Translations under genes and position numbers: made by a program
Shown: positions 43,409 to 52,656 of the stretch, one piece after another
How the letters are laid out: each line of letters starts with the position of its first letter
How positions within the stretch are numbered: position 1 is the stretch's first letter
Assembly: GCF_001870675.1 (NCBI RefSeq)
Contig: NZ_MEHT01000015.1
Span: 56,878 to 120,877 of the forward strand
Source of the DNA: Roseinatronobacter thiooxidans
GTDB lineage: Bacteria; Pseudomonadota; Alphaproteobacteria; Rhodobacterales; Rhodobacteraceae
Length of the DNA stretch: 64,000 nucleotides
Reading direction: 5' to 3'
Notes under the pieces: generated by a model
The model's database searches: none
What the model was told of the DNA's origin: nothing
What the model saw: the letters and a program-made list of their open reading frames with translations, nothing else

Positions 43409-44062
43409 ATGGCGGGGCTTGACCAGATTTCCAATCTGGCACGGCCCCACGCGCTGGCAGTTCTGGGCGCGTTCCACAAAGGGGCCGCCCCAGTGCCCGA
43501 AGGTGTTGAAACGCTGGTTCTGCTCGGCCCGCAAGAGCCGGGCTTCTGGGCCAGCTTCACGCAAAGCCCCGAATACCGCGATACCCTGCCAGACCCTATG
43601 GACAGATGGTCCCGCCGCATCCTCGACGCGCTGGCGGGCAGGCTTGGCGCGTGTGCGTTCTACCCCTTCGGCACCACCCCGCCGCACCCGTTCTATACAT
43701 GGGCCAAGGCCAGCGGGCGCGCCTGGCCCTCGCCTGTGCAGTTTCTGGTGCATGATACGGCAGGGCTGTGGCTGTCCTATCGCGGCGCGCTTGGCTTTGC
43801 CCAGCGGCTGGACTTGCCCCCACCCCCCGCCGCGCAAAGCCCCTGCACCACTTGCGCGCAGCCCTGCGTCACCGCCTGCCCGGCCCGCGCCCTGACGCAG
43901 ACAGGCTATGACACGGCTGCCTGCCATGCCTATCTGGACCAGCCCGCGGGGCAAGCCTGCATGACCGGCGGTTGCGCTGTGCGCGCGGCCTGCCCCCTCT
44001 CTCACGCCTATGGCCGCGACCCTGACCAATCTGCATTTCACATGAGGCATTTTCACACATGA
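43409..44062 (+). CDS. Ferredoxin-like cysteine-rich protein
   Basis: The protein is 217 aa from the ATG at 43409. The C-terminal third has CTTCAQPCVTACPARAL, a CxxCxxxCxxxCP array of the 4Fe-4S ferredoxin type, and more cysteines follow in CMTGGCAVRAACP. The N-terminal two thirds (PFGTTPPHPFYTWAKASGRA, then HDTAGLWLSYRGALGF) resemble the non-cluster part of QueG-type proteins. It is probably a soluble iron-sulfur redox protein of unknown role. It overlaps the following phosphatase gene by ATGA. Confidence 0.75.
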   Translation: MAGLDQISNLARPHALAVLGAFHKGAAPVPEGVETLVLLGPQEPGFWASFTQSPEYRDTLPDPMDRWSRRILDALAGRLGACAFYPFGTTPPHPFYTWAKASGRAWPSPVQFLVHDTAGLWLSYRGALGFAQRLDLPPPPAAQSPCTTCAQPCVTACPARALTQTGYDTAACHAYLDQPAGQACMTGGCAVRAACPLSHAYGRDPDQSAFHMRHFHT

Positions 44063-44559
44063 CCCTGCGCCTGATCCTGACCCGCCATGCAAAATCCGAC
44101 TGGGACAACCCGTTGGAAACCGACCACCAGCGCCGATTAAACCCGCGCGGCACGCGCGCCGCGCCCCTGATCGGGCGCTGGATGGCAGACAAAGGCTATC
44201 TGCCGCAAGACGCGCTGGTATCCGATGCGACCCGCACGCGCGAAACATTCGCGCTGCTCAGCACCCAGTTGCCACAGATGCCTGTGCGGTTTGAACCCGC
44301 GCTTTATCACGCCTGCCCCGATGTGATGCTGCGCGCCTTGCGCACGGCCAAGGCGCCGACTGTCCTGATGATCGGCCATAACCCCGGCATTGCCGCGCTG
44401 GCCGCCATGCTGCTGCGCCAGCGCGTCACGCATCCCGCGTTCAACCAATACCCGACCTGCGCCACACTGGTTGCAGAATTTGACGCTGAAAACTGGGCCG
44501 CCGTGGATTACGACACTGGCACCGCACTGGATTTCGTGGTCCCGAGAGAGTTGGAATAA
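44059..44559 (+). CDS. Histidine phosphatase family protein (SixA-like)
   Basis: The product is 166 aa with the RHx catalytic motif at the start (LILTRHAKSDWDNP), SDATRTRETF, and the second histidine in LMIGHNPGIAAL. Length and the HAKSDW motif fit the SixA subgroup, which dephosphorylates phosphohistidine on phosphotransfer proteins or related substrates. It ends one base before the convergent ATP12-type gene. Confidence 0.88.
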   Translation: MTLRLILTRHAKSDWDNPLETDHQRRLNPRGTRAAPLIGRWMADKGYLPQDALVSDATRTRETFALLSTQLPQMPVRFEPALYHACPDVMLRALRTAKAPTVLMIGHNPGIAALAAMLLRQRVTHPAFNQYPTCATLVAEFDAENWAAVDYDTGTALDFVVPRELE

Positions 44560-44560
44560 C

Positions 44561-45271
44561 TCATGCCTGCAACGTGAAATACAGGCGCGCGGCATCCAGA
44601 AAGCTTTGCCTGCGCGCCTGTGTCAGGGCTTCGGCAATCTCGTCGCTGCCCCATTGCTCGGCCTGCCAATCCTCATCAATGCGAGAGGCGTCCCACAATG
44701 CCTCTGGCGGGGCGAAACGGTCCAGCACGGCCAAACCGATAATCAGCGAACCTGTCATCGACACCAGATCATGAAAAGCGGTCAGTTCGAACACGCTCAG
44801 CCGCTCGACATCCGCGCGCAGGCTTGCCAGCAAGGCAGGCGGCTGGGGCGTGTGGACAATGCCTGTGCGTACGACAGGGCGCAGGCCATAGCGGTGCGCT
44901 GCCCAGTCCACCAGCGGGTCCCAAGCCTGCGCCTCGCGCGCGACAAGCCCCTCTGGCGCCTCGGCGCGGTAACACACCAGATCGCTGTCACCATAGGCGG
45001 TGATCAGCTCTGTCACCTCTGATGTTGCAACCTGCACCTTGTCGATGGCCGAATTTGCCGCGCGGGTGACAGGCATTGTCTCTGGGTCCAGCACTTTGTC
45101 CTGCGCCTGAAACTCTGCAGCAATCAACTGCGCCACGGCCGCATTCGGCACCACCAGCGCCGCCTTGCCCGGCGTCTTGACCGCGCGCCCGTCCAGCGTG
45201 ACGGTGAACCCGCCTTCGGTCGCGCAAACCTCGGCCTGCGCCCAGAACCGCTTTTTCACCCAACCGCTCAT
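44561..45271 (-). CDS. F1-ATPase assembly chaperone, ATP12 family
   Basis: The protein is 236 aa. The N-terminus FWAQAEVCATEGGFTVTLDG, then RAVKTPGKAALVVP and LIAAEFQAQ, is the ATP12 consensus. LICYRAE-type (DLVCYRAEAPEGLV), WDPLVDWAAHRYG and MTGSLIIGLAV complete it. In mitochondria and alphaproteobacteria this chaperone binds the F1 alpha subunit during assembly, so its presence supports the taxonomic call. It overlaps the HAD gene by four bases. Confidence 0.92.
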   Translation of the reverse strand: MSGWVKKRFWAQAEVCATEGGFTVTLDGRAVKTPGKAALVVPNAAVAQLIAAEFQAQDKVLDPETMPVTRAANSAIDKVQVATSEVTELITAYGDSDLVCYRAEAPEGLVAREAQAWDPLVDWAAHRYGLRPVVRTGIVHTPQPPALLASLRADVERLSVFELTAFHDLVSMTGSLIIGLAVLDRFAPPEALWDASRIDEDWQAEQWGSDEIAEALTQARRQSFLDAARLYFTLQA

Positions 45272-45924
45272 GCTGCCCTCTCATCCCAGATATCCGCAAG
45301 TTCTGCGGGCAATGCCTCAAAGCGGTCTATCACGCGCGGCCCCAGCCGGCTGGCATGGTGATAGCCCCAACTGACGCCCACGCCGTGCAAGCCCGCCGCC
45401 CGCGCCATCTCCATGTCATAGACCGTATCGCCCACCATCACCGCATGTTGCGGCGCGATGCCCGTTTCGCGCAGACAGGCCTGCAACATGGACGGGTGCG
45501 GTTTTGACGGGTGGTCATCGGCCACCTGCATCGTGACAAACCGCCCCTCCCATCCATGCGCGGCCATCAGGTGCAGCAGGCCGCGCCGTGATTTGCCGGT
45601 CGCAATGCCCAAGTGCAGGGACGGGTCGCGCGCCAACGCCTCCAGCATCGCGGCCGCACCGGGGTATAGCGGCGACAGGGTCTGCGCGCGCATGCCCGAA
45701 TATGCGTCCTTATAGCCCGCCACCAACTGGTCCCGCTCTGGCGCACTTAGTGCAGGCACCAGCCGCGCCATGGCTTGTGGCAGTGACAGGCCCACAATCT
45801 CCAGCACTGCGGCACGGTCCGGCGCTGCCAGCCCCAGCCCGCCAAAGGCCTGCGCCATCGCGGCCAGAATATGCGCCTGACTGTCCACAAGCGTGCCATC
45901 CACATCAAACACGACCAGACGCAA
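45268..45924 (-). CDS. HAD-superfamily hydrolase (phosphoglycolate-phosphatase-like)
   Basis: The product is 218 aa. Motif I is VVFDVDGTLVDSQ at the N-terminus, motif II is LGIATGKSRRG, the lysine motif is DDHPSKPHPSM, and motif III is MVGDTVYDMEMARAAG. A helical cap lies between motifs I and II. This is the layout of subgroup IA phosphatases such as Gph. The substrate cannot be read from sequence. It lies between a pseudouridine synthase and the ATP12 gene in one minus-strand run. Confidence 0.88.
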   Translation of the reverse strand: MRLVVFDVDGTLVDSQAHILAAMAQAFGGLGLAAPDRAAVLEIVGLSLPQAMARLVPALSAPERDQLVAGYKDAYSGMRAQTLSPLYPGAAAMLEALARDPSLHLGIATGKSRRGLLHLMAAHGWEGRFVTMQVADDHPSKPHPSMLQACLRETGIAPQHAVMVGDTVYDMEMARAAGLHGVGVSWGYHHASRLGPRVIDRFEALPAELADIWDERAA

Positions 45925-45926
45925 GA

Positions 45927-46970
45927 TCAGCTTTCCCCCTCAAACGGGTCGGCAGGCACATCGCGTGCATCCCAGCCAAACAGCTTCCAGCTCTCGGCCA
46001 TATGGTCGGGCAATGGGGCTGTCAGCTCCAGCATCGCGCCTGTCACAGGGTGCTCTACCCGCAAGGACCGCGCATGCAGATGCAGCTTGCGGCTCACCTC
46101 GCCGCCAATCCCCGCGCCCCAGCCATCGCCAAGGTTTTCCTGCGCTGATCCGCCATATTTGCCATCCCCCATAATCGGATGGCCCATCTCGGCCATATGC
46201 GCGCGCAACTGGTGTGTGCGGCCCGTGATCGGCGACAGGGCCACCCAAGCCGCGCGCCCGCCCAGCCGCTCCAACACGGCGAAATCGGTGGTCGCGCGCT
46301 TGGCCCCTTCGACCTTGTCGACTTCGGCAGGGTGGATGCAGTGCATCTTCTCATTGCCCCCCCGTCCACCGGCCTTGACCAGCCCGTATTTGATCGTGCC
46401 CTTCAAAGGTTGCGGCACACCGGCCACCAGTGCCCAGTAGATCTTGCGCGTCTCGCGGTGGCGAAACGCTTCGGCCAGCCTACGCGCCACGCGCGGGGTG
46501 CGCGCCAGCAGCAACACGCCAGAAGTGTCCTTGTCCAGCCGGTGCACCAGCACAGGGCGTTCCTTATAGTCAAACATCAGCGCCTCGGTCAGCCCGTCAA
46601 CATGCCGGTTGCCCTGCCCGCTGCCGCCCTGACTCGGCAGGCCCGTCGGTTTGTTCAGCGCGATGATATGCTGGTCTTTCCACATCACGGCGGCCTGAAT
46701 CATCCGCGCATCACTGGCGCTGATCTTGGATTTGGGCTCTGCCAAGGCGGGCATGCTTTCAGGCAGGGGCGGGACGCGCACCTGCTGTCCGGCCTCGATC
46801 CGGCTTGACGCCTTGACCCGCGCGCCATCCACGCGAATATCGCCCTTGCGGCAGGCCTTCTCGATCAGCCCTTGCGTGATTTGCGGAAACTGGCGCTTCA
46901 GCCAGCGATCCAGCCGCTGCTCGCCCTCTTCCGGCCCCACTTGCACAACCTGCACTTTACTCATCTTCAT
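45927..46970 (-). CDS. RluA-family 23S rRNA/tRNA pseudouridine synthase
   Basis: The protein is 347 aa. An N-terminal S4 RNA-binding domain (EQRLDRWLKRQFPQITQGL) precedes the catalytic domain with PVLVHRLDKDTSGVLLLAR, where the aspartate is the nucleophile. ALSPITGRTHQLRAHMAEMG and GHPIMGDGKYGG follow. Length and S4 domain fit RluC or RluD. I do not choose between them. A second ATG two codons in is an equally good start. Confidence 0.93.
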   Translation of the reverse strand: MKMSKVQVVQVGPEEGEQRLDRWLKRQFPQITQGLIEKACRKGDIRVDGARVKASSRIEAGQQVRVPPLPESMPALAEPKSKISASDARMIQAAVMWKDQHIIALNKPTGLPSQGGSGQGNRHVDGLTEALMFDYKERPVLVHRLDKDTSGVLLLARTPRVARRLAEAFRHRETRKIYWALVAGVPQPLKGTIKYGLVKAGGRGGNEKMHCIHPAEVDKVEGAKRATTDFAVLERLGGRAAWVALSPITGRTHQLRAHMAEMGHPIMGDGKYGGSAQENLGDGWGAGIGGEVSRKLHLHARSLRVEHPVTGAMLELTAPLPDHMAESWKLFGWDARDVPADPFEGES

Positions 46971-47086
46971 CCCCGCTTTTCACATCTTCCTTTCCCTGCC
47001 AGCCCCCCGATGTCAACCGGATGCAAGACGCAACCGCAGGCAGACAGCCAATCTGACATTTTCTTGCTCCAAATACTCGCGGGGGT

Positions 47087-47106
47087 CCGGGGGCGGCAGC
47101 CCCCGG
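47087..47106 (-). terminator. Hairpin after rarA
   Basis: A perfect 8-bp stem (CCGGGGGC with GCCCCCGG) and four-base loop lie two bases past the rarA stop on the minus strand. The sequence downstream on that strand (GAGTATTTGGAGCAAGAAAA) looks like the common intergenic element I associate with Rhodobacteraceae. It probably acts as a terminator. Confidence 0.6.
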
Positions 47107-47108
47107 GG

Positions 47109-48416
47109 TTAGCCGCCGCGCTTGGCCCGCAATTTGGCGAAATAGGCCAGCCGCTTGGCCAATTCCCGCTCGAATCCGCGCTCGCGCGGCTGGTACAGCA
47201 CCGGGCGCTTAACCCCTTCGGGAAAATAATCCTGCCCTGAAAATCCGTCCTCGGCGTCATGGTCGTAATCATAGCCCGCCCCGTAGCCCTGGTCTTTCAT
47301 TAGCTTCGTGGGCGCATTCAGAATATGCTTGGGCGGGGGCAGCGAGCCGGTTTGCTTTGCCAGTTTCAGCGCGGCTTTCCACGCCACATAGCCCGCATTC
47401 GACTTGGGTGCGAGGGCGAGGTAGCTGACCGCCTGCGCCAGCGCCAGATCCCCCTCGGGGCTGCCCAAGCGCTCGTAACTCTGCCACGCTTCCAGACAGA
47501 CAGCTTGCGCCTGCGGGTCTGCAAGGCCGATATCTTCAACTGCCATCCGCGTCAGGCGGCGCGCCAGATAGCGGGGGTCTTCGCCCCCCTCTATCATGCG
47601 TGCGAACCAGTAAAGTGCGGCATCGGGGTCCGACCCGCGCACGGATTTGTGCAGCGCCGAGATCAGGTTGTAATGCGCATCCCCCGATTTGTCGTATTGC
47701 GCCGCGCGCCGCATCAGGCGTTTGGACAGATCGGCGCTGTTCAGCTTTCCGCTCAGCCCCCAGCCCATCACCTGCTCGATCAGGTTCAGCGCCGCGCGCC
47801 CGTCGCCATCGGCCATGTCCAGCAGCGCCTCGCGCGCGGGGCCGTCCAGCGGCAACGCGCGGCCAAAATCCTGTTCGGCGCGTTGGGCCAGAAGTTCAAG
47901 ATCGGCCAGACTGAACCGCTCCAGCACGATCACCTGCGCACGCGACAAAAGTGCCGCGTTCAACTCGAATGACGGGTTTTCAGTGGTCGCCCCCACCAGA
48001 ATGATGGTGCCATCTTCCATATGGGGCAGGAAACTGTCTTGCTGCGACTTGTTGAAGCGGTGAATCTCATCCACGAATAACAATGTGCCGCGCCCGTTCT
48101 GGCGACGCAGTTTCGCCTGCTCGAACACCTTGCGCAACTCCGGCACGCCTGTGAAAATCGCGCTGAGTTGTGTGAAATGCAGCGCGGTTTCATCCGCCAG
48201 CAACCGCGCGATGGTTGTCTTGCCCACCCCCGGCGGCCCCCACAGGATGAGAGAGGCGATCTGCCCACTGGCCAGCATTGCCCCCAACGGCCCGTCATCG
48301 CGCAACACTTTGTCCTGCCCGATCACATCGCGCAGGCTGCGCGGGCGCAACCTGTCCGCAAGCGGACGGGGCGCGCTGTCGGGCGCAGTGTCTTGGGTGT
48401 CGAACAGGTCAGCCAT
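47109..48416 (-). CDS. rarA: Replication-associated recombination protein A (MgsA/RarA)
   Basis: The product is 435 aa. The AAA+ motor has Walker A in LILWGPPGVGKTTIARLLA and Walker B in LLFVDEIHRFNKSQQD, a sensor-1 region VGATTENPSFELN, and the C-terminal oligomerisation domain LISALHKSVRGSDPDAALYW, which is highly typical of RarA. It acts on stalled replication forks. It lies upstream of the hairpin at 47087-47106. Confidence 0.96.
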   Translation of the reverse strand: MADLFDTQDTAPDSAPRPLADRLRPRSLRDVIGQDKVLRDDGPLGAMLASGQIASLILWGPPGVGKTTIARLLADETALHFTQLSAIFTGVPELRKVFEQAKLRRQNGRGTLLFVDEIHRFNKSQQDSFLPHMEDGTIILVGATTENPSFELNAALLSRAQVIVLERFSLADLELLAQRAEQDFGRALPLDGPAREALLDMADGDGRAALNLIEQVMGWGLSGKLNSADLSKRLMRRAAQYDKSGDAHYNLISALHKSVRGSDPDAALYWFARMIEGGEDPRYLARRLTRMAVEDIGLADPQAQAVCLEAWQSYERLGSPEGDLALAQAVSYLALAPKSNAGYVAWKAALKLAKQTGSLPPPKHILNAPTKLMKDQGYGAGYDYDHDAEDGFSGQDYFPEGVKRPVLYQPRERGFERELAKRLAYFAKLRAKRGG

Positions 48417-48457
48417 ATATGCAGTCTATCCCTGTTGCGGCGCGTGCGAAAGGCGCA

Positions 48458-49843
48458 TCACAACCGGAAGCGCAGGGCCACGCGCCGCCCGTCGCGCAAA
48501 ACCTCGATCAACCATGTGCGCGTCTGTTCGCGCGCCAGCTGCACCACATCCTCGGTCGAAGTGATGGCCGCGCCATTTATCGCTAGCAGAATATCCCCCC
48601 TGCGCAGGCCGGTACGGGCGGCAAATTGTTCCAGCCCGGTGACGATGATCCCCTCTGCCTCTGGCGCAAGGTTGTATTCGGAAATCACCGCCGGATTGAT
48701 CCGCGCGACAGACAGCCCCCGCAGGGCAGAGCGTCCGTCCACATATCGCGCCTGACGGTCGGGGCTATCGGGTGCTGCGATCAGGGCAATCTGGGTGGTC
48801 GTCACCTGATCGCCGCGCCGGTAGGTCAGGTCCGATTGCGCACCAAGCCCCTGCACCGACAGGCGGAACATCATCTCGGGGGCCGAGTTGACCGCAGCAC
48901 CATCGACGCTCAGGACCACATCGCCGCGCAGCAGCCCCGCTTTGGCAAGCGGGCTGTCTGGGTGCATTTCCAGCAGGATCACCCCTTCGGGGGCGGTTTG
49001 CCCGAAAGCATCGGCCAGCGCCGCATCGACCGCCTGTGCCGTCACGCCCGCCCAAGGCCGCTGAAAACTGGATTGCCCCGCGCGCGCCTGTTCAACCACT
49101 GCCGCGACCAGATTGGCCGGTATCGCAAAGCCAATGCCATGCGACGCCCCCGAGCGCGAGATGATCGCGGTGTTCACCCCCACCAGCCGCCCCTGCATAT
49201 CGACCAGCGCACCGCCGGAATTGCCCGGATTGATCGGCGCATCGGTCTGGATGAAATACCCCCTGCCCGACCCCACCGCGATACCCGACCGCGCCAGCCC
49301 CGAGATGATGCCGCTGGACACTGTCTGCCCCACCCCGAACGGGTTGCCGATGGCCAGAACCAGATCACCCACTTCGGCGGCGTCAGAATCCGCGAAGTGC
49401 AGGTTTGGCAAGCCGGATGCCCCGCGCAACCGCAGCACCGCCAGATCGCTTTCTTCATCTGTCAGGATGATTTCGGCGTCATATTCGCGGCGGTCATTCA
49501 GCACGACCCTGATCTCGGTCGCATTGCCCACAACATGGAAGTTTGACACGACAATCCCATCCTCGGACAGAATAACCCCCGACCCCAGCGCGTTTTGTAC
49601 CCGCGGGGTGACCTGCCCGAAATTGCGAAACAGATCGCCAAAGAAGGGATCATTCGCAAACGGGCTAGCGCGCTGCGCAACAACACGCTGCGCATAGATA
49701 TTGACCACAGCGGGCGCGGCATGGCGCACGACCGGCCCAAAACTGAGTTGCACTTCGGCCAGCGAGTTTGGCACCGTCTCGGCCCGCGCAGGGATTGCCC
49801 AAGCCAAGGCCGCACAAAACGCAATCAGGGTGACAGGACGCAT
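48458..49843 (-). CDS. Periplasmic Do-like serine protease (DegP/DegQ family)
   Basis: The protein is 461 aa from the ATG at 49843 with GGGAG upstream. A TTG two codons earlier is not needed. A signal peptide (ends IPARAET) precedes the trypsin-like domain with His in VVSNFHVVGNA, Asp in DEESDLAVLRL and Ser in DAPINPGNSGGALV. Two PDZ domains follow (GVILLEMHPDSPLAKAGL, and IIVTGLEQFAARTGLRRGD). It should degrade or refold damaged envelope proteins. Confidence 0.94.
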   Translation of the reverse strand: MRPVTLIAFCAALAWAIPARAETVPNSLAEVQLSFGPVVRHAAPAVVNIYAQRVVAQRASPFANDPFFGDLFRNFGQVTPRVQNALGSGVILSEDGIVVSNFHVVGNATEIRVVLNDRREYDAEIILTDEESDLAVLRLRGASGLPNLHFADSDAAEVGDLVLAIGNPFGVGQTVSSGIISGLARSGIAVGSGRGYFIQTDAPINPGNSGGALVDMQGRLVGVNTAIISRSGASHGIGFAIPANLVAAVVEQARAGQSSFQRPWAGVTAQAVDAALADAFGQTAPEGVILLEMHPDSPLAKAGLLRGDVVLSVDGAAVNSAPEMMFRLSVQGLGAQSDLTYRRGDQVTTTQIALIAAPDSPDRQARYVDGRSALRGLSVARINPAVISEYNLAPEAEGIIVTGLEQFAARTGLRRGDILLAINGAAITSTEDVVQLAREQTRTWLIEVLRDGRRVALRFRL

Positions 49844-49905
49844 ATGCAAAACTCCCTCTTACAGCTTGCGCAATATAGGAAACGGCCAGCGCCAAGTTCA
49901 ATGCA

Positions 49906-49934
49906 AAAGGCCCGCACAAGATGTGCGGGCCTTT
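49906..49934 (-). terminator. Terminator of the alpha (rpoA-rplQ) operon
   Basis: A 13-bp perfect stem (AAAGGCCCGCACA, 49906-49918, with TGTGCGGGCCTTT, 49922-49934) and three-base loop with terminal A/T tracts lie about 20 bases past the rplQ stop. This is a classic intrinsic terminator for the whole minus-strand ribosomal cluster. Confidence 0.88.
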
Positions 49935-49956
49935 GCTTAACGCTGTGCTGCGAAAC

Positions 49957-50373
49957 TTAGGCTTCGGCTGCTTCTGCTTCCAGACGGGCCAGATCGGCAG
50001 CGCCTTTGGCAGTCACGTCACGGTCAACAAATTCGATGATCGCCATTGGCGCCATGTCGCCATACCGGAAACCGGCTTTCAGAATGCGCACATAGCCGCC
50101 CTGACGGTCTTTGTAGCGGGGGCCAAGCACGTCAAACAGCTTGGCAACATACATGTCCTGCTTCAGCTGCGATGCGGCCTGACGGCGTGCATGCAGGTCG
50201 CCGCGCTTGGCCAGCGTGATCAGCTTTTCGATGATCGGGCGCAGTTCCTTGGCTTTGGGCAGGGTGGTCTTGATCTGCTCATGTTCAATGAGCGAGCCCG
50301 ACATATTCGCCCACAGCGCCTTGCGGTGCTCATGTGTGCGGTTCAGGCGGCGGTATCCTCTGGCGTGACGCAT
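49957..50373 (-). CDS. rplQ: 50S ribosomal protein L17
   Basis: The product is 138 aa. The N-terminus [20 protein letters not shown] and the following [19 protein letters not shown] are the L17 consensus. A C-terminal Ala/Glu-rich tail extends it slightly. It is the last gene of the ribosomal cluster, separated from rpoA by a 118-bp gap that holds a strong hairpin. Confidence 0.97.
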   Translation of the reverse strand: MRHARGYRRLNRTHEHRKALWANMSGSLIEHEQIKTTLPKAKELRPIIEKLITLAKRGDLHARRQAASQLKQDMYVAKLFDVLGPRYKDRQGGYVRILKAGFRYGDMAPMAIIEFVDRDVTAKGAADLARLEAEAAEA

Positions 50374-50459
50374 GTCATTTCTCCTTTAACGTCATTTTTA
50401 CTTTGTCTGGCCTAGGCTGCGTGACCTCGGCTCTCCTTGGGGCATGTGCCCGGTCGTAG

Positions 50460-50486
50460 GCAGGGCGGGTGGTTGACCCGCCCTGC
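50460..50486 (-). repeat. rpoA-rplQ intercistronic hairpin
   Basis: An 11-bp perfect inverted repeat (GCAGGGCGGGT with ACCCGCCCTGC) and five-base loop begin five bases past the rpoA stop. No T-run follows on the minus strand, so it more likely modulates mRNA stability or causes partial termination before rplQ. Confidence 0.65.
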
Positions 50487-50491
50487 AAATC

Positions 50492-51508
50492 TTAGAACTG
50501 GTCTTCGAACCGCTTGGCAAGGTCGTCGATATTCTCTGGCGGCCATTCCTCGACATCCATGCCAAGGTGCAAGCCCATACCAGACAGCACTTCCTTGATC
50601 TCGTTCAGCGATTTGCGGCCGAAATTCGGTGTGCGCAGCATTTCTGCTTCGGTCTTCTGAATCAGATCGCCAATATACACGATATTGTCGTTCTTCAGGC
50701 AGTTGGCCGAACGGACCGACAGTTCCAACTCGTCTACTTTCTTCAGCAGCAGCGGGTTGAATTCCAGACCGTCATCATCATCTTTCGAGCCAGCCGATTC
50801 AGGCTCGTCGAAATTGACGAAGATTTGCAGCTGGTCTTGCAGAATGCGCGCCGCGAATGCGACAGCATCTTCTGCACTGACAGAACCGTCAGTTTCCACT
50901 TTCATGGTCAGCTTATCATAATCCAGAACCTGCCCTTCGCGGGTGGGCTGAACTTCGTAGCTGGTTTTCTTGACAGGCGAGAAAATGGCGTCGATCGGAA
51001 TCAGACCGATGGGCGCATCTTCGGGCCGGTTCTTGTCGGCCGAGACATAGCCCTTGCCGGTATTCACCGTCAGTTCCATGTAGACCGACGCGCCATCGTC
51101 AAGGTGACAGATGACCTGATCGCGGTTCAGAACCTCGATGCCCGCAGATGTCTGAATATCACCCGCAGTCACAACGCCCGGCCCTTGTGCGGAAATCGAC
51201 AGGCGTTTTGGCCCTTCGACATCCATGCGCAGGGACACGGTTTTCAGGTTCAGAACAATATCTGTCACATCTTCGCGCACGCCCGGCACGGAAGAGAATT
51301 CGTGCAGCACATTGTCAATCTGGACAGAGGTGATGGCCGCGCCCTGAAGCGACGACATCAGCACGCGACGCAGCGCGTTGCCAAGGGTCAGACCAAAGCC
51401 GCGTTCCAGCGGTTCTGCAATGACTGTTGCCTGACGCATAGGGTCAGCACCTGGCTTGACTTCCAGTTGCGTGGGCTTGATCAATTCTTGCCAATTTTTA
51501 TGGATCAT
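50492..51508 (-). CDS. rpoA: DNA-directed RNA polymerase subunit alpha
   Basis: The protein is 338 aa from the ATG at 51508 ([12 protein letters not shown]). The N-terminal assembly domain contains [20 protein letters not shown]. The C-terminal domain ends with [20 protein letters not shown] and [16 protein letters not shown], the DNA- and regulator-binding helices. It belongs to the alpha operon with rpsM, rpsK and rplQ. Confidence 0.98.
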   Translation of the reverse strand: MIHKNWQELIKPTQLEVKPGADPMRQATVIAEPLERGFGLTLGNALRRVLMSSLQGAAITSVQIDNVLHEFSSVPGVREDVTDIVLNLKTVSLRMDVEGPKRLSISAQGPGVVTAGDIQTSAGIEVLNRDQVICHLDDGASVYMELTVNTGKGYVSADKNRPEDAPIGLIPIDAIFSPVKKTSYEVQPTREGQVLDYDKLTMKVETDGSVSAEDAVAFAARILQDQLQIFVNFDEPESAGSKDDDDGLEFNPLLLKKVDELELSVRSANCLKNDNIVYIGDLIQKTEAEMLRTPNFGRKSLNEIKEVLSGMGLHLGMDVEEWPPENIDDLAKRFEDQF

Positions 51509-51583
51509 GCGTGTCGCCTCCATTCCTGTTGCTGCGCCATGTCCGTAACGCGGCAACGCCCGAGGTTCAAAAATGACAAAGCC

Positions 51584-51606
51584 AGACCGCGAAAATCACG
51601 CGGCCT
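51584..51606 (-). repeat. rpsK-rpoA intercistronic hairpin
   Basis: An imperfect 8-bp stem (AGACCGCG with CGCGGCCT, one mismatch) lies 20 bases past the rpsK stop. It is followed on the minus strand by a T-rich stretch (TTTGTCATTTTTG). It may attenuate transcription into rpoA. Confidence 0.45.
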
Positions 51607-51625
51607 GACCAAGGGTATACAGAAA

Positions 51626-52015
51626 TCAGACGCGACGCCGCTTTGGCGGGCGGCAGCCATTATGGGCCATTGGTGTCACATCGCGGATAGACGTGATGTT
51701 GAAACCGGCAGCAGCCAAGGCGCGCAGCGCAGATTCACGGCCCGAACCGGGGCCTTGCACTTCGACTTCCAATGTCTTGACGCCATGTTCCTGCGCCTTC
51801 TTGCCTGCATCTTCGGCAGCAAGCTGGGCGGCATAAGGTGTCGATTTACGCGACCCTTTGAACCCCATTGTGCCAGCAGACGACCAAGAAATGGCGTTGC
51901 CCTGCACATCCGAGATCAGGATTTTGGTGTTGTTGAAGCTGGAGTTCACATGGGCAACACCAGCAGCAATATTCTTGCGGACTTTGCGTTTGACGCGAGT
52001 CTTTTCACGAGCCAT
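51626..52015 (-). CDS. rpsK: 30S ribosomal protein S11
   Basis: The product is 129 aa with the S11 consensus [40 protein letters not shown] and the C-terminal [18 protein letters not shown]. It lies 15 bases after rpsM. It forms part of the 30S platform. Confidence 0.98.
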   Translation of the reverse strand: MAREKTRVKRKVRKNIAAGVAHVNSSFNNTKILISDVQGNAISWSSAGTMGFKGSRKSTPYAAQLAAEDAGKKAQEHGVKTLEVEVQGPGSGRESALRALAAAGFNITSIRDVTPMAHNGCRPPKRRRV

Positions 52016-52030
52016 CGTTCAAACCTCCCC

Positions 52031-52399
52031 TTACTTCTTCTTGCCGGCGATTGCTTTCGCCGGACCTTTGCGCGTGCGCGCATTGGTATGTGTGCGCTGT
52101 CCGCGCACGGGAAGGTTGCGACGATGACGCAGACCACGGTAAGACCCCATGTCCATCATGCTTTTGATGTTCATCTGGACTTCGCGGCGCAAATCGCCTT
52201 CAACTGTGAAATTCGCGTCGATATGTTCACGGATGGACAGGATCTCGCTGTCCGACAGCTCGTTGACGCGGCGCGTCAGGTCGATGCCCACCGAAGTGCA
52301 AATCTCCTCGGCCGCTCTGGGGCCGATGCCGTGGATATAGGTCAACGCGATGGGAACGCGCTTTCCTGTCGGGATGTTTACGCCAGCAATACGTGCCAC
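52031..52399 (-). CDS. rpsM: 30S ribosomal protein S13
   Basis: The product is 122 aa beginning [20 protein letters not shown] with YIHGIG and the C-terminal [20 protein letters not shown], the S13 consensus. It is the first gene of the alpha operon here. The gene normally found just upstream in relatives, adk, is not in the 257-bp gap to secY. Confidence 0.98.
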   Translation of the reverse strand: MARIAGVNIPTGKRVPIALTYIHGIGPRAAEEICTSVGIDLTRRVNELSDSEILSIREHIDANFTVEGDLRREVQMNIKSMMDMGSYRGLRHRRNLPVRGQRTHTNARTRKGPAKAIAGKKK

Positions 52400-52474
52400 G
52401 CGGGTGCTTCCTTTCGTTGCGGTTCCGTAATACCAGAACCTTTTTTCACAACACGGGCCGAATGCCCGCGTGCA

Positions 52475-52511
52475 TCAAAAACAAATCACGCCCCGAATAC
52501 GAGGCGCGATT
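52475..52511 (-). terminator. Terminator-like hairpin between secY and rpsM
   Basis: On the minus strand AATCGCGCC (52511-52503) pairs with GGCGTGATT (52492-52484), with one G-T pair, and is followed by TGTTTTTG. This is a reasonable intrinsic terminator in the 257-bp gap that replaces adk. It suggests the spc operon can end after secY and that rpsM has its own promoter. Confidence 0.6.
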
Positions 52512-52656
52512 CGTCAGTCGAGATTTGCGGGTAAGTCTTTTTCGTCATAACGTCAATAGGATCAGACAGCGTTTTATCACACGTCGCGGTTACCGCAGGC
52601 TTTGGGGAGAGATACGCGCGAATTTACGCGCATCCCCCCTGCACCCAGTGCATATA

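Noticed and set aside
47041..47108. Possible CRISPR or multi-copy repeat near rarA
   Set aside because: Only a single hairpin plus a common intergenic sequence is present. There is no regularly spaced repeat here or elsewhere in the window.
50567..52534. A 655-codon open frame on the plus strand opposite rpoA, rpsK and rpsM
   Set aside because: It is the antisense shadow of well-conserved ribosomal and rpoA genes in a G+C-rich genome, has no ribosome site and no recognisable domain.
52400..52656. A possible adk remnant between secY and rpsM
   Set aside because: No frame in the gap shows the GPPGAGKGT-type P-loop or other adenylate kinase motifs. It holds only hairpins and probable promoter sequence.
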